Source of the DNA: Gammaproteobacteria bacterium
GTDB lineage: Bacteria > Pseudomonadota > Gammaproteobacteria > SZUA-229
Reading direction: 5' to 3'
DNA: 34,188 bases
Assembly (NCBI GenBank): GCA_030595185.1
Contig: JAUVDT010000012.1
Coordinates: 1 to 34,188, forward strand
Positions 14,764 to 23,746 of the stretch are shown in pieces. Position numbers and translations under genes: made by a program. Numbering within the stretch: position 1 is the first letter of the stretch; each line of letters opens with the position of its first letter. A model generated the notes under the pieces. The model did no database searches, was not told where the DNA came from, and saw only the letters and a program-made list of their open reading frames with translations.

Positions 14764-15390
14764 TTGCGTAAAGAAAAAGTCCTTATTATTTTTGCCAAAG
14801 CCCCTGTTTCCGGTAAAGTTAAAACGCGCTTAATTCCCGATTACAGTCCTGACCAGGCCAATATCATTCACCAGCAATTACTGGAATATACAGTGGCGGG
14901 GTTAAACCGACTCGATGGCGTTGATATTCAGCTTCATTGCAGCCCTGATCAGCATCATAATTTTTTCCAATATTTAAAATCACAGTACAACATCACGCTT
15001 CATGATCAAGGCGCTGGAGACCTTGGGGAAAAAATGTCGACCGCATTATTTAATGCATTATTAGATTATAAAAAAGCGATTTTAATCGGGGCAGATATTC
15101 CCGCAATTGATAAAAAATATATTCAATGGGCATTCACTAAGCTTGATCAAAATGAAACAGTGCTTGGTCCTGCTGAGGATGGTGGTTATGTTTTAGTTGG
15201 CTTAACAAAGCCACAGCCTAGTATGTTTGATGGTATTGAATGGGGTGTGGGTGATGTATTGCAACAAACGATAGATCGAATGGCGCCTGATATCCCATTA
15301 TTATTAGATACCTTGTGGGATGTGGACAGAGCAGAAGATGTAGAGCGTTTTAAAAAACTGCGCAACCAAAAGTATTCTGGATTTAATTAG
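14764..15390 (+). CDS. TIGR04282/DUF2064-family glycosyltransferase-like protein
   Basis: Nucleotidyltransferase/glycosyltransferase-A fold protein of the DUF2064 family, 208 residues. It shows IIFAKAPVSGKVKTRLIP at the N-terminus (nucleotide-binding lysine/arginine cluster), GADIPAID near 117-124, and LGPAEDGGYVLVGL, all family hallmarks. Related proteins are annotated with arsenosugar biosynthesis and often sit beside or fused to TIGR04283 glycosyltransferases. Here the partner is 1.6 kb upstream, beyond tusE, tusA and tetR. It starts with TTG and no visible ribosome-binding site, nine bases after tetR, so coupled translation is likely. Confidence 0.85.
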   Translation: MRKEKVLIIFAKAPVSGKVKTRLIPDYSPDQANIIHQQLLEYTVAGLNRLDGVDIQLHCSPDQHHNFFQYLKSQYNITLHDQGAGDLGEKMSTALFNALLDYKKAILIGADIPAIDKKYIQWAFTKLDQNETVLGPAEDGGYVLVGLTKPQPSMFDGIEWGVGDVLQQTIDRMAPDIPLLLDTLWDVDRAEDVERFKKLRNQKYSGFN

Positions 15391-15436
15391 GCGACATTAG
15401 TACTAAGCTGCCGTTAAAGTCAAAAAAACAGAACCT

Positions 15437-15598
15437 ACCGCAGAGGCGCGGAGAGTGCGGAGAGTGCGGAGAAAACCTTTTATACCTTTATATCTCTATT
15501 ACTTATTTAGGGAAGATAATAATATATTCTGTTTCAGAATAAAGACTACCGCTATATTTTTCTTTGTTTTTCCTCTGCGTTCTCCGTGCCTCTGTGGT
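15437..15598. repeat. Imperfect inverted-repeat element in intergenic gap
   Basis: The left arm (~15437-15463, starting ACCGCAGAGGCGCGGAGA) is largely complementary to the right arm (15572-15598, ending CCTCTGTGGT), with an AT-rich 110-base centre. The arms resemble a widespread bacterial intergenic sequence of the CGCAGAGGCGCAGAG type. It fills most of the gap between the convergent TIGR04282 and mupP genes. No coding potential is seen. Confidence 0.55.
15448..15473. repeat. 9-bp tandem repeat (about three copies)
   Basis: GCGGAGAGT occurs twice in succession and is followed by GCGGAGA, within the left arm of the inverted-repeat element. This suggests slippage inside that arm. Confidence 0.55.
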
Positions 15599-15687
15599 GA
15601 AATCCTTTGACCTTGATTTTGATTTTTTAATGACCGTTTCAGGAGGTGAGTTAAGGCATTCGATTTACAGGTTGTAATAGGGGTGTT

Positions 15688-16341
15688 TTAGTCATTAAAA
15701 TATTGCTTTATCTGGCCAGGTTCATCAATCAGTGCATCGGCTCCCCATGCATTCATATCTTCCCATTCACCAATGTACCCATACGTCGCAATAATCGTCT
15801 TCATATCCGCATTATTGCCGGCTTCTATGTCACGTCTTGCATCACCAATATAAATGCACTCAGTAGCCTTGGCGCCAATCAGTTCGCAAGCATGATACAT
15901 AGGCTCTGGATGAGGTTTGCGTTGCGCTGTTGTGTCACCACTGACCATGCAACCGCAGCGTTCAGCCAGATTCATGGAAGTGAGTAAGGGTTCGGTTAAC
16001 CAGGAAGGTTTGTTTGTGACAACGCCCCAGTTTTTTCCGGCTTGCTCAATATCTTCGAGTAGCTTTTCCATGCCGGGAAACAGGCATGAGTGCACGTGCA
16101 CGTTGGCCTGATAAATTTCTAAATAACGCTTTTTTAATTGCTCTAATCGTGAGCTTTCTAAATTATCACCAAAGCCTAATTTAACCAATGCTTCACTACC
16201 ATTCGAGACATGGGGGCGGATGGTTTCATGGGGCATAGTGACTTCACCATTTTCTGCCAGCAGAAGGTTAAGTGAATGCGCCATATCGGGTGCTGTATCA
16301 ACCAAAGTGCCATCGAGGTCGAATAAAACAGTTGTGATCAT
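15688..16341 (-). CDS. mupP: HAD phosphatase, MupP/Gph type
   Basis: HAD-superfamily phosphatase, 217 residues, with motif I FDLDGTLVDT (7-16; nucleophile and acid/base aspartates), motif II VVTNKP, the motif III lysine in RKPHPEPM and motif IV IGDARRDIEAG. The sequence alone fits phosphoglycolate phosphatase Gph. Its position directly after ubiG (10 bases) matches Pseudomonas mupP, the N-acetylmuramic acid 6-phosphate phosphatase of peptidoglycan recycling, so MupP is preferred. No anmK, murU or amgK is present in the window to confirm it. Confidence 0.85.
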   Translation of the reverse strand: MITTVLFDLDGTLVDTAPDMAHSLNLLLAENGEVTMPHETIRPHVSNGSEALVKLGFGDNLESSRLEQLKKRYLEIYQANVHVHSCLFPGMEKLLEDIEQAGKNWGVVTNKPSWLTEPLLTSMNLAERCGCMVSGDTTAQRKPHPEPMYHACELIGAKATECIYIGDARRDIEAGNNADMKTIIATYGYIGEWEDMNAWGADALIDEPGQIKQYFND

Positions 16342-16351
16342 ATAGGTGTAA

Positions 16352-17077
16352 TTAATCTGCAGGGCGGGTGTTGTGAGTCATGTAATTTACACTGACGTCA
16401 TTGCTGCTTAATTTATATATTTTAGTCAGTGGATTATAACTAAGCCCTGTGATGTCTTTGAGTTCTAAACCTGCTGCTCGAGACCAGGTGCTTAACTCAG
16501 AAGGTTTGATAAATTTTTTGTAGTCGTGAGTACCTTTAGGCAACATTTGTAAAATGTATTCTGCACCGACAACAGCAAACATAAATGACTTGGGGTTACG
16601 GTTAAGTGTCGACATAAAAACATCGCCACCCGGTTTTACCAATTTGTGGCAAGCACGAATAATAGAAGCAGGGTCAGGCACGTGTTCAAGCATTTCCATG
16701 CAAGTCACTGCATCAAATTGCCCCGGCATTTCTTCTGCCAGTTCTTCTACCGTCACTTGTCGGTATTCTAAATCGATTTCAGCTTCCATTGCATGAAGCC
16801 TGGCAACAGTCAGTGGGGCTTTACCCATATCTATGCCTAAAACATCGGCACCACTTTGTGCCATGCTCTCAGCCAATATGCCACCACCGCAGCCGACGTC
16901 TAATACTTTTTTTCCGGCTAAACCAACGCGTTGGTCAATGTACTGTAGACGTAGAGGGTTGATTTCATGTAATGGCTTGAATTCACCGTGTTTGTCCCAC
17001 CAGCGATTGGCAAGGTCTTCAAATTTTGCAATTTCTGCAGGGTCAACGTTTATCGAATTGGCGCTTACTGTAGTCAT
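16352..17077 (-). CDS. ubiG: Ubiquinone biosynthesis O-methyltransferase UbiG
   Basis: SAM-dependent methyltransferase that performs both O-methylations of ubiquinone synthesis. The 241-residue product shows the UbiG start region ([20 protein letters not shown]), the SAM-binding VLDVGCGGG (58-66), GIDMGKAPL and the EMLEHVPDP post-motif. It lies 40 bases after mtaD and 10 bases before mupP on the same strand, consistent with an operon. MtaD deaminates SAH, the product of UbiG, which gives a metabolic reason for the pairing. Confidence 0.95.
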   Translation of the reverse strand: MTTVSANSINVDPAEIAKFEDLANRWWDKHGEFKPLHEINPLRLQYIDQRVGLAGKKVLDVGCGGGILAESMAQSGADVLGIDMGKAPLTVARLHAMEAEIDLEYRQVTVEELAEEMPGQFDAVTCMEMLEHVPDPASIIRACHKLVKPGGDVFMSTLNRNPKSFMFAVVGAEYILQMLPKGTHDYKKFIKPSELSTWSRAAGLELKDITGLSYNPLTKIYKLSSNDVSVNYMTHNTRPAD

Positions 17078-17117
17078 GTGTATTCTTTTGTTGGTTAGTA
17101 ATTTAAAGAGTTAAATC

Positions 17118-18434
17118 TTAATCTGAAGCTATTTTATCATTCCATGCACGTGTTTTGCGGATAATTTCATCTTCATCCAGTCGTGTTAATGAGCGATCTT
17201 TTAATAAATGACGGCCTTTCACCCATACATCGTTGACCTGGTTGCGAGCTGTATTGAAAACAAGGTGTGAAACAGGGTTATATACCGGTAGCGATTCCAG
17301 CTCAGAGAAATCAACGGCAATCATATCAGCCGCTTTACCTATTTCGATTGAGCCGATGTCATCATTCATACCCAATGCCTTGGCGCCGTTAATGGTTGCC
17401 ATGCGGATAATGTCATTAGCACTGGCACAACTGGCATCGCCAGAGACACCTTTGGCTAATAAGGCAGCTGTTTTCATTTCACCAAACATATCAATGTCGT
17501 TGTTACTGGCAGAACCATCGGTACCCAGACAGACGTTGATACCGGCATCGAGTAATTTCCCAACAGGGCAGAAACCAGAAGCTAGTTTTAGATTTGATAC
17601 GGGACAGTGCGCGATACTCACACCATTTTCTGCCAGCATCTTAATTTCATCGTCATCAAGTGCTGTCATGTGCACAGCGATGAGATTAGGTGAAATTAAA
17701 CCAATATCTTTGAGGCTTTGTAATGGCCTCTTTTGATGTTGTTCGACCGCTTGATCAACTTCCGATTGCGTCTCGTGAATGTGCATGGTGACAGATAATT
17801 CCATCTCATCCGATAGCATGCGTATTTTTTCTAGTGTTGCTTCAGAAACGGTATAAGGGGCGTGTGGTGCAAATAGCGTTTTAATACGAGAATGTTCTCG
17901 ATATTCGTCTCTTAAACGTAAACCTTTTTCAATGTATTCATCAGCGTTCTGTGCCCAAACGGTAGGGAAGTCGAGCACGATCATACCAATAGCAGCACGC
18001 ATGCCACTTTGGTTAACAACTTTGGCAATCACATCCGGGAAAAAATACATATCGGTAAAACAAGTTGTGCCAGAACGTAACATTTCAGCAATAGCGAGTT
18101 CAGTGCCGTCGTGTACAAATGTTTCATCGACCCATTTGGATTCAGTAGGCCAAATATGGTTCTCTAGCCAATCCATTAAAGGTATGTCATCAGCGTAACC
18201 CTTTAACAGGCTCATTGCCGCGTGGGTGTGGCAATTGATTAAGCCCGGCATCAATACTTTATTGCCAAGCTGATGATGTGTTTGTGGAATATAACGATCA
18301 TTAGCAACAGCGCTGGGTAAAATATCGATAATACGTCCTTTATCGATAGCCACACTGTGGTGTTCTAAAACATCGTTTTGATTGTTTACGGTGACGACCC
18401 AGCGGGCATCTATTAATAGGTCAATATTATGCAT
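17118..18434 (-). CDS. mtaD: 5'-methylthioadenosine/S-adenosylhomocysteine deaminase (TRZ/ATZ family)
   Basis: Amidohydrolase-superfamily enzyme that deaminates methylthioadenosine and SAH to the inosine forms. The 438-residue product has the metal-binding HTH in LINCHTHAAMS (H69, H71), a further histidine in MHIHETQSE, and the aspartate in LGTDGSASNNDIDM, all characteristic of the TRZ/ATZ hydrolases. It heads the mtaD-ubiG-mupP set. In Pseudomonas it lies next to mtnA; here mtnA is 3.3 kb away, on the other side of three lipoprotein genes. Confidence 0.92.
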   Translation of the reverse strand: MHNIDLLIDARWVVTVNNQNDVLEHHSVAIDKGRIIDILPSAVANDRYIPQTHHQLGNKVLMPGLINCHTHAAMSLLKGYADDIPLMDWLENHIWPTESKWVDETFVHDGTELAIAEMLRSGTTCFTDMYFFPDVIAKVVNQSGMRAAIGMIVLDFPTVWAQNADEYIEKGLRLRDEYREHSRIKTLFAPHAPYTVSEATLEKIRMLSDEMELSVTMHIHETQSEVDQAVEQHQKRPLQSLKDIGLISPNLIAVHMTALDDDEIKMLAENGVSIAHCPVSNLKLASGFCPVGKLLDAGINVCLGTDGSASNNDIDMFGEMKTAALLAKGVSGDASCASANDIIRMATINGAKALGMNDDIGSIEIGKAADMIAVDFSELESLPVYNPVSHLVFNTARNQVNDVWVKGRHLLKDRSLTRLDEDEIIRKTRAWNDKIASD

Positions 18435-18660
18435 GCGGGCAAGATACCTTTATAACGCCAGTTTCGCAATATTATTGCAAAAAAATAGTTCAAACTAATG
18501 TTAATGAATGTGATTTGTTTCAAGAAATTTAAAAAACTCTGCTATATACTATCAAGTCATTGCATTTAACACCTATGAAGCAGAAATAATATCTGTATAT
18601 AAGGGTTTGCCGTTATGCAACAACACATTCTAAAATTAATCGTAAATAAGGAAATGAAAA

Positions 18661-19278
18661 ATGAAAATCATTAGTCGGACTCTGCCTATTGTTCTAATGT
18701 GTGGTGCCATGTTGGTTGTTTCTGGTTGCAAAAAAGGCGCGACTGTTCAGCGTGTAGATGCCGCTTCAACAACTGATTTAAGTGGTGCGTGGAATGATAC
18801 CGATTCACGTTTAGTTGCAAAAGAAATGATTCAGGATGTGTTATCACGCCCTTGGTTAAGAAAATTTACTAAGAAAAAGAAAGGCGCTACTCCGGCTGTC
18901 ATCATTGGTCGTGTTCGTAATTTAAGCCATGAACATATTAATACGCGTACATTTGTTAATGATATGGAAAAAGCATTAATTAACTCAGGTGAAGTTGATT
19001 TTGTAGCATCAAGTTCAGAGCGTCGTGAAATTCGCGCCGAAAGAAAAGATATGGATGTAAATGCATCAGATGCATCTCGTAAAGAAGCAGGTCAAGAGCA
19101 AGGTGCAGACTTTATGTTGAAAGGCGATATCAATACTATTATTGATGCAGCAGCTGGCAAACATGTGCGTTTTTATCAAGTTGACTTAACCTTAATTGAC
19201 TTGGTAAATAACCGTAAAGTTTGGGTTGGCCAGAAGAAAATCAAGAAAACTGTTGCAAGAGACTCGTTCCGTCTTTAA
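18661..19278 (+). CDS. LpoB-like lipoprotein (penicillin-binding protein activator family)
   Basis: Outer-membrane lipoprotein candidate of 205 residues. The signal peptide ends in a lipobox VVSGC with acylated C23. The mature part contains the LpoB-type fold motifs: TDSRLVAKEMIQDVLSRPW, a PAVIIGRVRN strand, INTRTFVNDMEKALINSG and GADFMLKGDI. E. coli LpoB activates PBP1b from the outer membrane; orthology is not certain because related LpoB-like proteins occur with COG3014 and LPP20 proteins as here. It is the first gene of a three-lipoprotein run, with a 5' leader of at least 100 bases (TATACT at 18545-18550 is a possible -10). Confidence 0.82.
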   Translation: MKIISRTLPIVLMCGAMLVVSGCKKGATVQRVDAASTTDLSGAWNDTDSRLVAKEMIQDVLSRPWLRKFTKKKKGATPAVIIGRVRNLSHEHINTRTFVNDMEKALINSGEVDFVASSSERREIRAERKDMDVNASDASRKEAGQEQGADFMLKGDINTIIDAAAGKHVRFYQVDLTLIDLVNNRKVWVGQKKIKKTVARDSFRL

Positions 19279-19359
19279 TAAATATAAAATCAGGTAACAA
19301 GGATGTTACCAACATTCATAAAAAATTAGCCCTTAAAAAATAATTATACAGAGGTCGTG

Positions 19360-20691
19360 ATGAAGGCATTCAATATTATAAATTTCCGTACCAGCCGAGC
19401 TTTACTCTTACTTGTAATATCTGCTGTCTTTGCCTTGCAAGGGTGTTCTCATTACGCTCAAAAAAGTCAGGGAGTGCGTAGTAAATTACAATCTGGGCGT
19501 CCAGATTTAGCACTTCGTGAATTCGAACAACAATCTCATGATTCTAGCGACAAGGTTTTAACCTATTTACATAAAGGTATGTTGAAACGTATGACCGGTG
19601 CCTATGCATCTAGTAATAAAGACTTCGAAGTTGCAAAGAAAGAGATGAAAGATTTATATACAACCAGTGTTACCAAATCGATTGGTAGCGCTGTAGTTAA
19701 CGACTCGGTACGTGATTATGCCGGTGATCGTTATGAGCAAATTTTATTACACTCTTATATGGCGCTTAACTATATCGCACAGGGGCAAATAGACAGTGCT
19801 CGTGTTGAAATGTTGCAGGCCGATGTCAAAATGCAAGAATGGGGTGAAACACCTCTTGAAGATCCATTCGTACGATATTTATCTGGCATTATTTATGAAG
19901 CGCTAGGCGAGACAGATCAAGCTTTAGTCTCATATAGAAAAGCCGTTAAAGTGTATAAAAAAACAATTAGTAAACACGGTTTGCCTGTACCAACGCAATT
20001 AAAACATGATTTATTGCGCATGCTGGCTTATGAAGGTTTACGTAATGAATTGAGACAATATGAAAAAGAGTTCTCAATTAAATTTAGTAAAAAAGCAGAT
20101 AGAAATAAAGGCTATTTAATTGCTGTCCTGGATAATGGTTTGGGTCCTGTTAAATCACAACAGACAATAATGACTTGGTCTCCATTGGTAAGCCAACGTT
20201 TGAAACTGGCTTTACCTGTGTACAAAGGTTCTGCCCGAGCAACGCATAATGCCAGAGTTGTTATTGACGATAAGTCTTATGCTTTTAATACAGTAGAAAA
20301 TATTGATGGTATGGCTCGCAAAGCATTAACTGAAGAAATGCCAGCAATTACTGTTCGTGCATTAGCGCGTATGGTTATTAAACACAAAGCGTCTCAAGAA
20401 GCAGAAAAGCGTGGAGGCGGTTTGTTAGGTTTAGCATTTAAAATTGGTGGACTTGTTTCGGAAATTGCCGATACAAGAAACTGGTCTAGTCTGCCACAGG
20501 AAATACAGCTAATTAGAATTCCTTTGAATGCAGGTCAATACAATGCCCGTATCGAAATAATGGGGCGTGGTGGTGTCATTGATTCGATGGATCATGCTGT
20601 TACTATTAAAAAAGGACGTTTGACTTTTGTTAGTGATCATTGGGCTGCTCCTAGACCAAAAAATCTTAAACAAGCTCAAGCAACCAAATAA
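19360..20691 (+). CDS. COG3014-family lipoprotein
   Basis: A 443-residue lipoprotein of uncharacterised family COG3014. The signal peptide ends in LQGC (C29). The N-terminal half (~45-215) is helical with TPR-like character (PDLALREFEQQS, LNYIAQGQIDSARVEMLQAD, YEALGETDQALVSYRKAVKV). The C-terminal half is beta-rich with a glycine-rich GGGLLGLAFKIGGL segment. GAGG five bases before the ATG at 19360 favours that start over the GTG one codon upstream. In many Vibrio- and Shewanella-like genomes this family sits between LpoB-like and LPP20 lipoproteins, as it does here. The shared role, presumably in the envelope, is unknown. Confidence 0.82.
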   Translation: MKAFNIINFRTSRALLLLVISAVFALQGCSHYAQKSQGVRSKLQSGRPDLALREFEQQSHDSSDKVLTYLHKGMLKRMTGAYASSNKDFEVAKKEMKDLYTTSVTKSIGSAVVNDSVRDYAGDRYEQILLHSYMALNYIAQGQIDSARVEMLQADVKMQEWGETPLEDPFVRYLSGIIYEALGETDQALVSYRKAVKVYKKTISKHGLPVPTQLKHDLLRMLAYEGLRNELRQYEKEFSIKFSKKADRNKGYLIAVLDNGLGPVKSQQTIMTWSPLVSQRLKLALPVYKGSARATHNARVVIDDKSYAFNTVENIDGMARKALTEEMPAITVRALARMVIKHKASQEAEKRGGGLLGLAFKIGGLVSEIADTRNWSSLPQEIQLIRIPLNAGQYNARIEIMGRGGVIDSMDHAVTIKKGRLTFVSDHWAAPRPKNLKQAQATK

Positions 20692-20719
20692 GAAAGTTAT
20701 ACTTTAATAGGGATTGAAT

Positions 20720-21754
20720 ATGGTTATGCGTAAGTTTTTTGTTTTAATGTTTGTTGTTGCCTTAGTGGCTTGTAAGTCACAAGCTGTGGTTGGTAAAAGT
20801 GGTGAGCGTCAACCTGATTGGGTTAATGGAGAGAGCTTTGATTACCCGCATAGTGCTTATATCGTGGGTAAAGGGTCTGCTTCAGATCGTGAGACGGCTA
20901 AAACACGTGCATTGGCAAACTTAAGTAAAACATTTGAAGCAAAAATTAAAGAAGAAAGCAGAACTTTAACCGATATAAAATCTCAGAATGTAAATGGTAA
21001 AGAAAGTTTTACTAAAGACATTCGTTATCTACAAGATATAACGGTAGAAACTGATAAGGTTCTTGAAGGTGCGCGCATTGCCGAAAGTTGGTTAGATAAA
21101 TCGGTACAGGAGCATTATGCTTTTGCTGTTTTAAAACGCAGCCAGGCGGGTAAAAATATTCACCAACAAATCGATATTTTGGATAAATCAACAACATCAG
21201 AATTAAATCGTGCAAGGTCTAATAATGACAAGTTGGTTGCAATGGCTGCAATGAACCAGGCGTTCAAACATCAGCTGCAAAGACAAACGCTGCAAAAAAC
21301 ATTAAAAGTTATTGATTTAAAAGGTGTCGGTAAGCCCAGTAAATGGAATCTTGCTGATATGCGCGGTAATTTGGAGAACCAATTGTTAGCGTTAAAAATT
21401 GGTACTGAAATTTCAGCTTCCGATTTAACTCAATTGGCTCGTTTATTAAAAGGTGCAATGTCTCAGGCAGGTTTCCCTGCTGCTACTAATCGTGCCGATT
21501 TTAAAATGGTAGCTTCTTCTAAAGTTATCGATGTGGGTCGACGCTCAGGCTGGTATTGGGTCAGAGGGAAAATTACCATTAAGCTAGTAGAAGCGGCGAG
21601 TGGAAAAGTACGTGGTACACATACCTGGTCATTTAAAACATCCGCTGATTCTAAATCGGTTGCGGTATCTCGTTTAGTAACAAAAGCGGATAAAGCGATG
21701 AAAAATGATATGAAAGGCGTTATATTAGATTTTGCGACCACAGTGGGTAGTTAA
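20720..21754 (+). CDS. LPP20-family lipoprotein
   Basis: Lipoprotein of 344 residues with signal peptide MVMRKFFVLMFVVALVAC (acylated C18). The LPP20 domain follows (~30-150), seen as QPDWVNG, YIVGKGSASDRETAKTRALA and the later YAFAVLKRS. A second beta-rich domain fills the C-terminal part (WYWVRGKITIKLVEAASGKV). AGGGA lies six bases before ATG 20720, preferred over the TTG at 20714. It is the third lipoprotein in a row, 28 bases after COG3014 and 11 bases before mtnA. LPP20-type proteins include FlgP and other outer-membrane or flagellar-associated lipoproteins, but there is no flagellar gene here. Confidence 0.85.
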   Translation: MVMRKFFVLMFVVALVACKSQAVVGKSGERQPDWVNGESFDYPHSAYIVGKGSASDRETAKTRALANLSKTFEAKIKEESRTLTDIKSQNVNGKESFTKDIRYLQDITVETDKVLEGARIAESWLDKSVQEHYAFAVLKRSQAGKNIHQQIDILDKSTTSELNRARSNNDKLVAMAAMNQAFKHQLQRQTLQKTLKVIDLKGVGKPSKWNLADMRGNLENQLLALKIGTEISASDLTQLARLLKGAMSQAGFPAATNRADFKMVASSKVIDVGRRSGWYWVRGKITIKLVEAASGKVRGTHTWSFKTSADSKSVAVSRLVTKADKAMKNDMKGVILDFATTVGS

Positions 21755-21765
21755 AAAAAGATTTT

Positions 21766-22818
21766 ATGACACAAGCTTTTGATTCCATCAGGGCTATCTT
21801 CTGGAAAGAAGATGGCCTTTATTTATTAGATCAGCGCAAACTTCCGCAAGAAGACGTTGAGCTTCATCTCACAACGGCAGTAGCGGTGGCTGAGGCTATT
21901 CGTGACATGGTAGTTCGTGGTGCGCCTGCTATTGGTATTACAGCCGCATACGGTGTTGTTACATCGGCAATAGAACATCAAACCGAAAATTTTTCTTCTC
22001 GTCGTGCAAGCATTCTTAAAGACATAAAGCATCTCTCCGAGTCTCGTCCCACCGCTGTTAATCTGTTTTGGGCATTGGATAAAATGAAGCAGTGTTTAGA
22101 GTCTGGTCAAGTGACGGGTGATAACCTAACTCAGCTCCTTTTAACGCAAGCTCAAAAAATCCACGAAGAAGATATTAAAGCCAATTACAAAATGGGTGAG
22201 TACGGCGCATCATTACTAAGTGATGATGCGGGTGCTGTACTAACGCATTGTAATGCCGGTGCATTGGCAACCGGTGGTTACGGTACGGCTTTAGGTGTTA
22301 TTCGTAGTGCCTATGGTGCGGGTAAAATTAAACAGGTCTTTGCAGATGAAACTCGCCCGTGGATGCAAGGTGCGCGTTTAACTGCCTGGGAATTCGTAAC
22401 AGAAAATATCCCCGTTACTTTGTTGTGTGAGGGCGCAGCAGCAAGTTTGATGCAGCAAGGTAAAGTCAGCTGGATTATTGTTGGTTCTGATCGCATTGCA
22501 GCCAATGGTGATGTAGCGAATAAAATTGGTACTTATTCACTGGCTATACTGGCTAGGCATCACGGTGTTAAGTTTATGGTAGCGGCGCCTATTTCTACAA
22601 TAGATATGAAATCTGCAACAGGTGCTGATATTCCTATCGAACAAAGAGATGCTTCTGAAGTATTTGGCTGCGGCGGCGCGCGAGTTGCAACAGACGGTGC
22701 TCAGGCCTGGAATCCGGCATTTGATGTAACACCTGCGGAGTTGGTTGATGCTATCGTGACGGAGAAAGGCATTGTCGAGAATCCAACTCTGGAAAAAATG
22801 CAGCTACACATGTCGTAG
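21766..22818 (+). CDS. mtnA: S-methyl-5-thioribose-1-phosphate isomerase MtnA
   Basis: Isomerase of methionine salvage converting methylthioribose-1-phosphate to methylthioribulose-1-phosphate. The 350-residue protein is of normal length, with RDMVVRGAPAIGITAAYG, catalytic C162 in HCNAGALATGGYG, DETRPWMQGARLTAWE, and catalytic D242 in GSDRIAANGDVANKIGTY. These agree with Cys160/Asp240 of the B. subtilis enzyme. It starts 11 bases after the LPP20 gene and may be read from the lipoprotein promoter. The remaining salvage enzymes, including a methylthioadenosine or methylthioinosine phosphorylase, are not in the window. Confidence 0.95.
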   Translation: MTQAFDSIRAIFWKEDGLYLLDQRKLPQEDVELHLTTAVAVAEAIRDMVVRGAPAIGITAAYGVVTSAIEHQTENFSSRRASILKDIKHLSESRPTAVNLFWALDKMKQCLESGQVTGDNLTQLLLTQAQKIHEEDIKANYKMGEYGASLLSDDAGAVLTHCNAGALATGGYGTALGVIRSAYGAGKIKQVFADETRPWMQGARLTAWEFVTENIPVTLLCEGAAASLMQQGKVSWIIVGSDRIAANGDVANKIGTYSLAILARHHGVKFMVAAPISTIDMKSATGADIPIEQRDASEVFGCGGARVATDGAQAWNPAFDVTPAELVDAIVTEKGIVENPTLEKMQLHMS

Positions 22819-22896
22819 AAACTCAAACCTGACTTTATAGTGCTAAAAAACATTCACCAAGAGGTAATGGCAGTAACTTAAAGCGACTAATTTATT

Positions 22897-22968
22897 GTGT
22901 AGGTGCGAATTCATTTGCACAAAGCTTGATCTGCTGAGACATCTGTACGAATAAATTCGCACCTACAC
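22897..22968. repeat. 72-bp palindromic element (GTGTAGGTGCGAATT arms)
   Basis: A 24-base left arm (22897-22920) is complementary to the right arm (22945-22968) at 21 of 24 positions, around a 24-base centre. The arm GTGTAGGTGCGAATTCATT is a type of extragenic palindrome seen in many gammaproteobacterial genomes. It lies between mtnA and the TauE gene and could form a long stem in RNA, ending the lipoprotein-mtnA transcript. Confidence 0.65.
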
Positions 22969-23008
22969 TTCCAAACCTATACTTTCAAAAGAAGCATTTT
23001 ATAAAAAT

Positions 23009-23746
23009 ATGTCCCTAATAGACTCAATTAGTACCTATGAACTGATATATATGGCGTTAGTGTTATTAGCCGCATATACCATCAAAGGCATGGCAGGATT
23101 TGGCTCAGGTTTATTGGCCGTTCCATTGTTGGCGTTGGTTGCGCCATTAACATTCGTTGTCCCGCTTCTCGGTTTAATCAGTTATACAGGTACTGTTATC
23201 CAGGCTTATCAAATGCGCAAACATGTCATTTGGAGTGATTGTTTGATGGTATTGCCATTTTCAATTGTCGGAGTTATAACGGCTTTATGGTTATTTCAGC
23301 AGGTCGATTTGTATTGGTTGAATAAAGCACTTGCTGTCTTTGTTATGTCTTATGCTCTTATTTCACTCAGGCCACAGAAAACATCGGTTAAACATCATTT
23401 TTGGGCTATGCCGGCTGGTTTCTTAGCGGGCCTGGTGGGAGCCTTGTTTGGGACAGGGGGGCCGTTTTACGTCACTTACCTTAAACTGAGGCAATTAGAC
23501 AAATCTGCCTTTAAAGCGACGATTGTCTTTATTTTCTTGTTTGACGGGGCAATACGGATAAGTGGCTATGGCGTTAGTGGCTTTTATTCATCAGAAGCTT
23601 TATATCTCGCTATATTCGCTTTGCCGGTGCTTTTTTTAGGTTTATACATTGGTCACCATATTCACTTAAAGATAAGCAAACAGCGATTTAATCAAATTAT
23701 CAGCATGATATTGCTCTTTTCGGGGCTAATGCTGTTCCTTAAGTAG
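23009..23746 (+). CDS. TauE/SafE-family (DUF81) membrane permease
   Basis: A 245-residue integral membrane protein with about seven to eight hydrophobic helices. The TauE/SafE repeat signature appears as KGMAGFGSGLLAVPLLALVA near the N-terminus and again as GFLAGLVGALFGTGGPFYVT in the middle. Family members export sulfite, sulfoacetate or other organic anions; the substrate cannot be read from the sequence. It is a single gene between a palindromic element and a 331-base gap before clpS. Given the sulfur genes in the window, a sulfur oxyanion is possible but unproven. Confidence 0.88.
   Translation: MSLIDSISTYELIYMALVLLAAYTIKGMAGFGSGLLAVPLLALVAPLTFVVPLLGLISYTGTVIQAYQMRKHVIWSDCLMVLPFSIVGVITALWLFQQVDLYWLNKALAVFVMSYALISLRPQKTSVKHHFWAMPAGFLAGLVGALFGTGGPFYVTYLKLRQLDKSAFKATIVFIFLFDGAIRISGYGVSGFYSSEALYLAIFALPVLFLGLYIGHHIHLKISKQRFNQIISMILLFSGLMLFLK

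Noticed and set aside
17233-17736. Plus-strand open frame of 167 codons
   Set aside because: Antisense shadow of mtaD; Ser/Pro/Ala-rich composition with no motifs.
19292-19309. GGTAAC/GTTACC hairpin after the LpoB-like gene as a terminator
   Set aside because: Only a 6-base stem with no T tract; read-through into the COG3014 gene is more likely.
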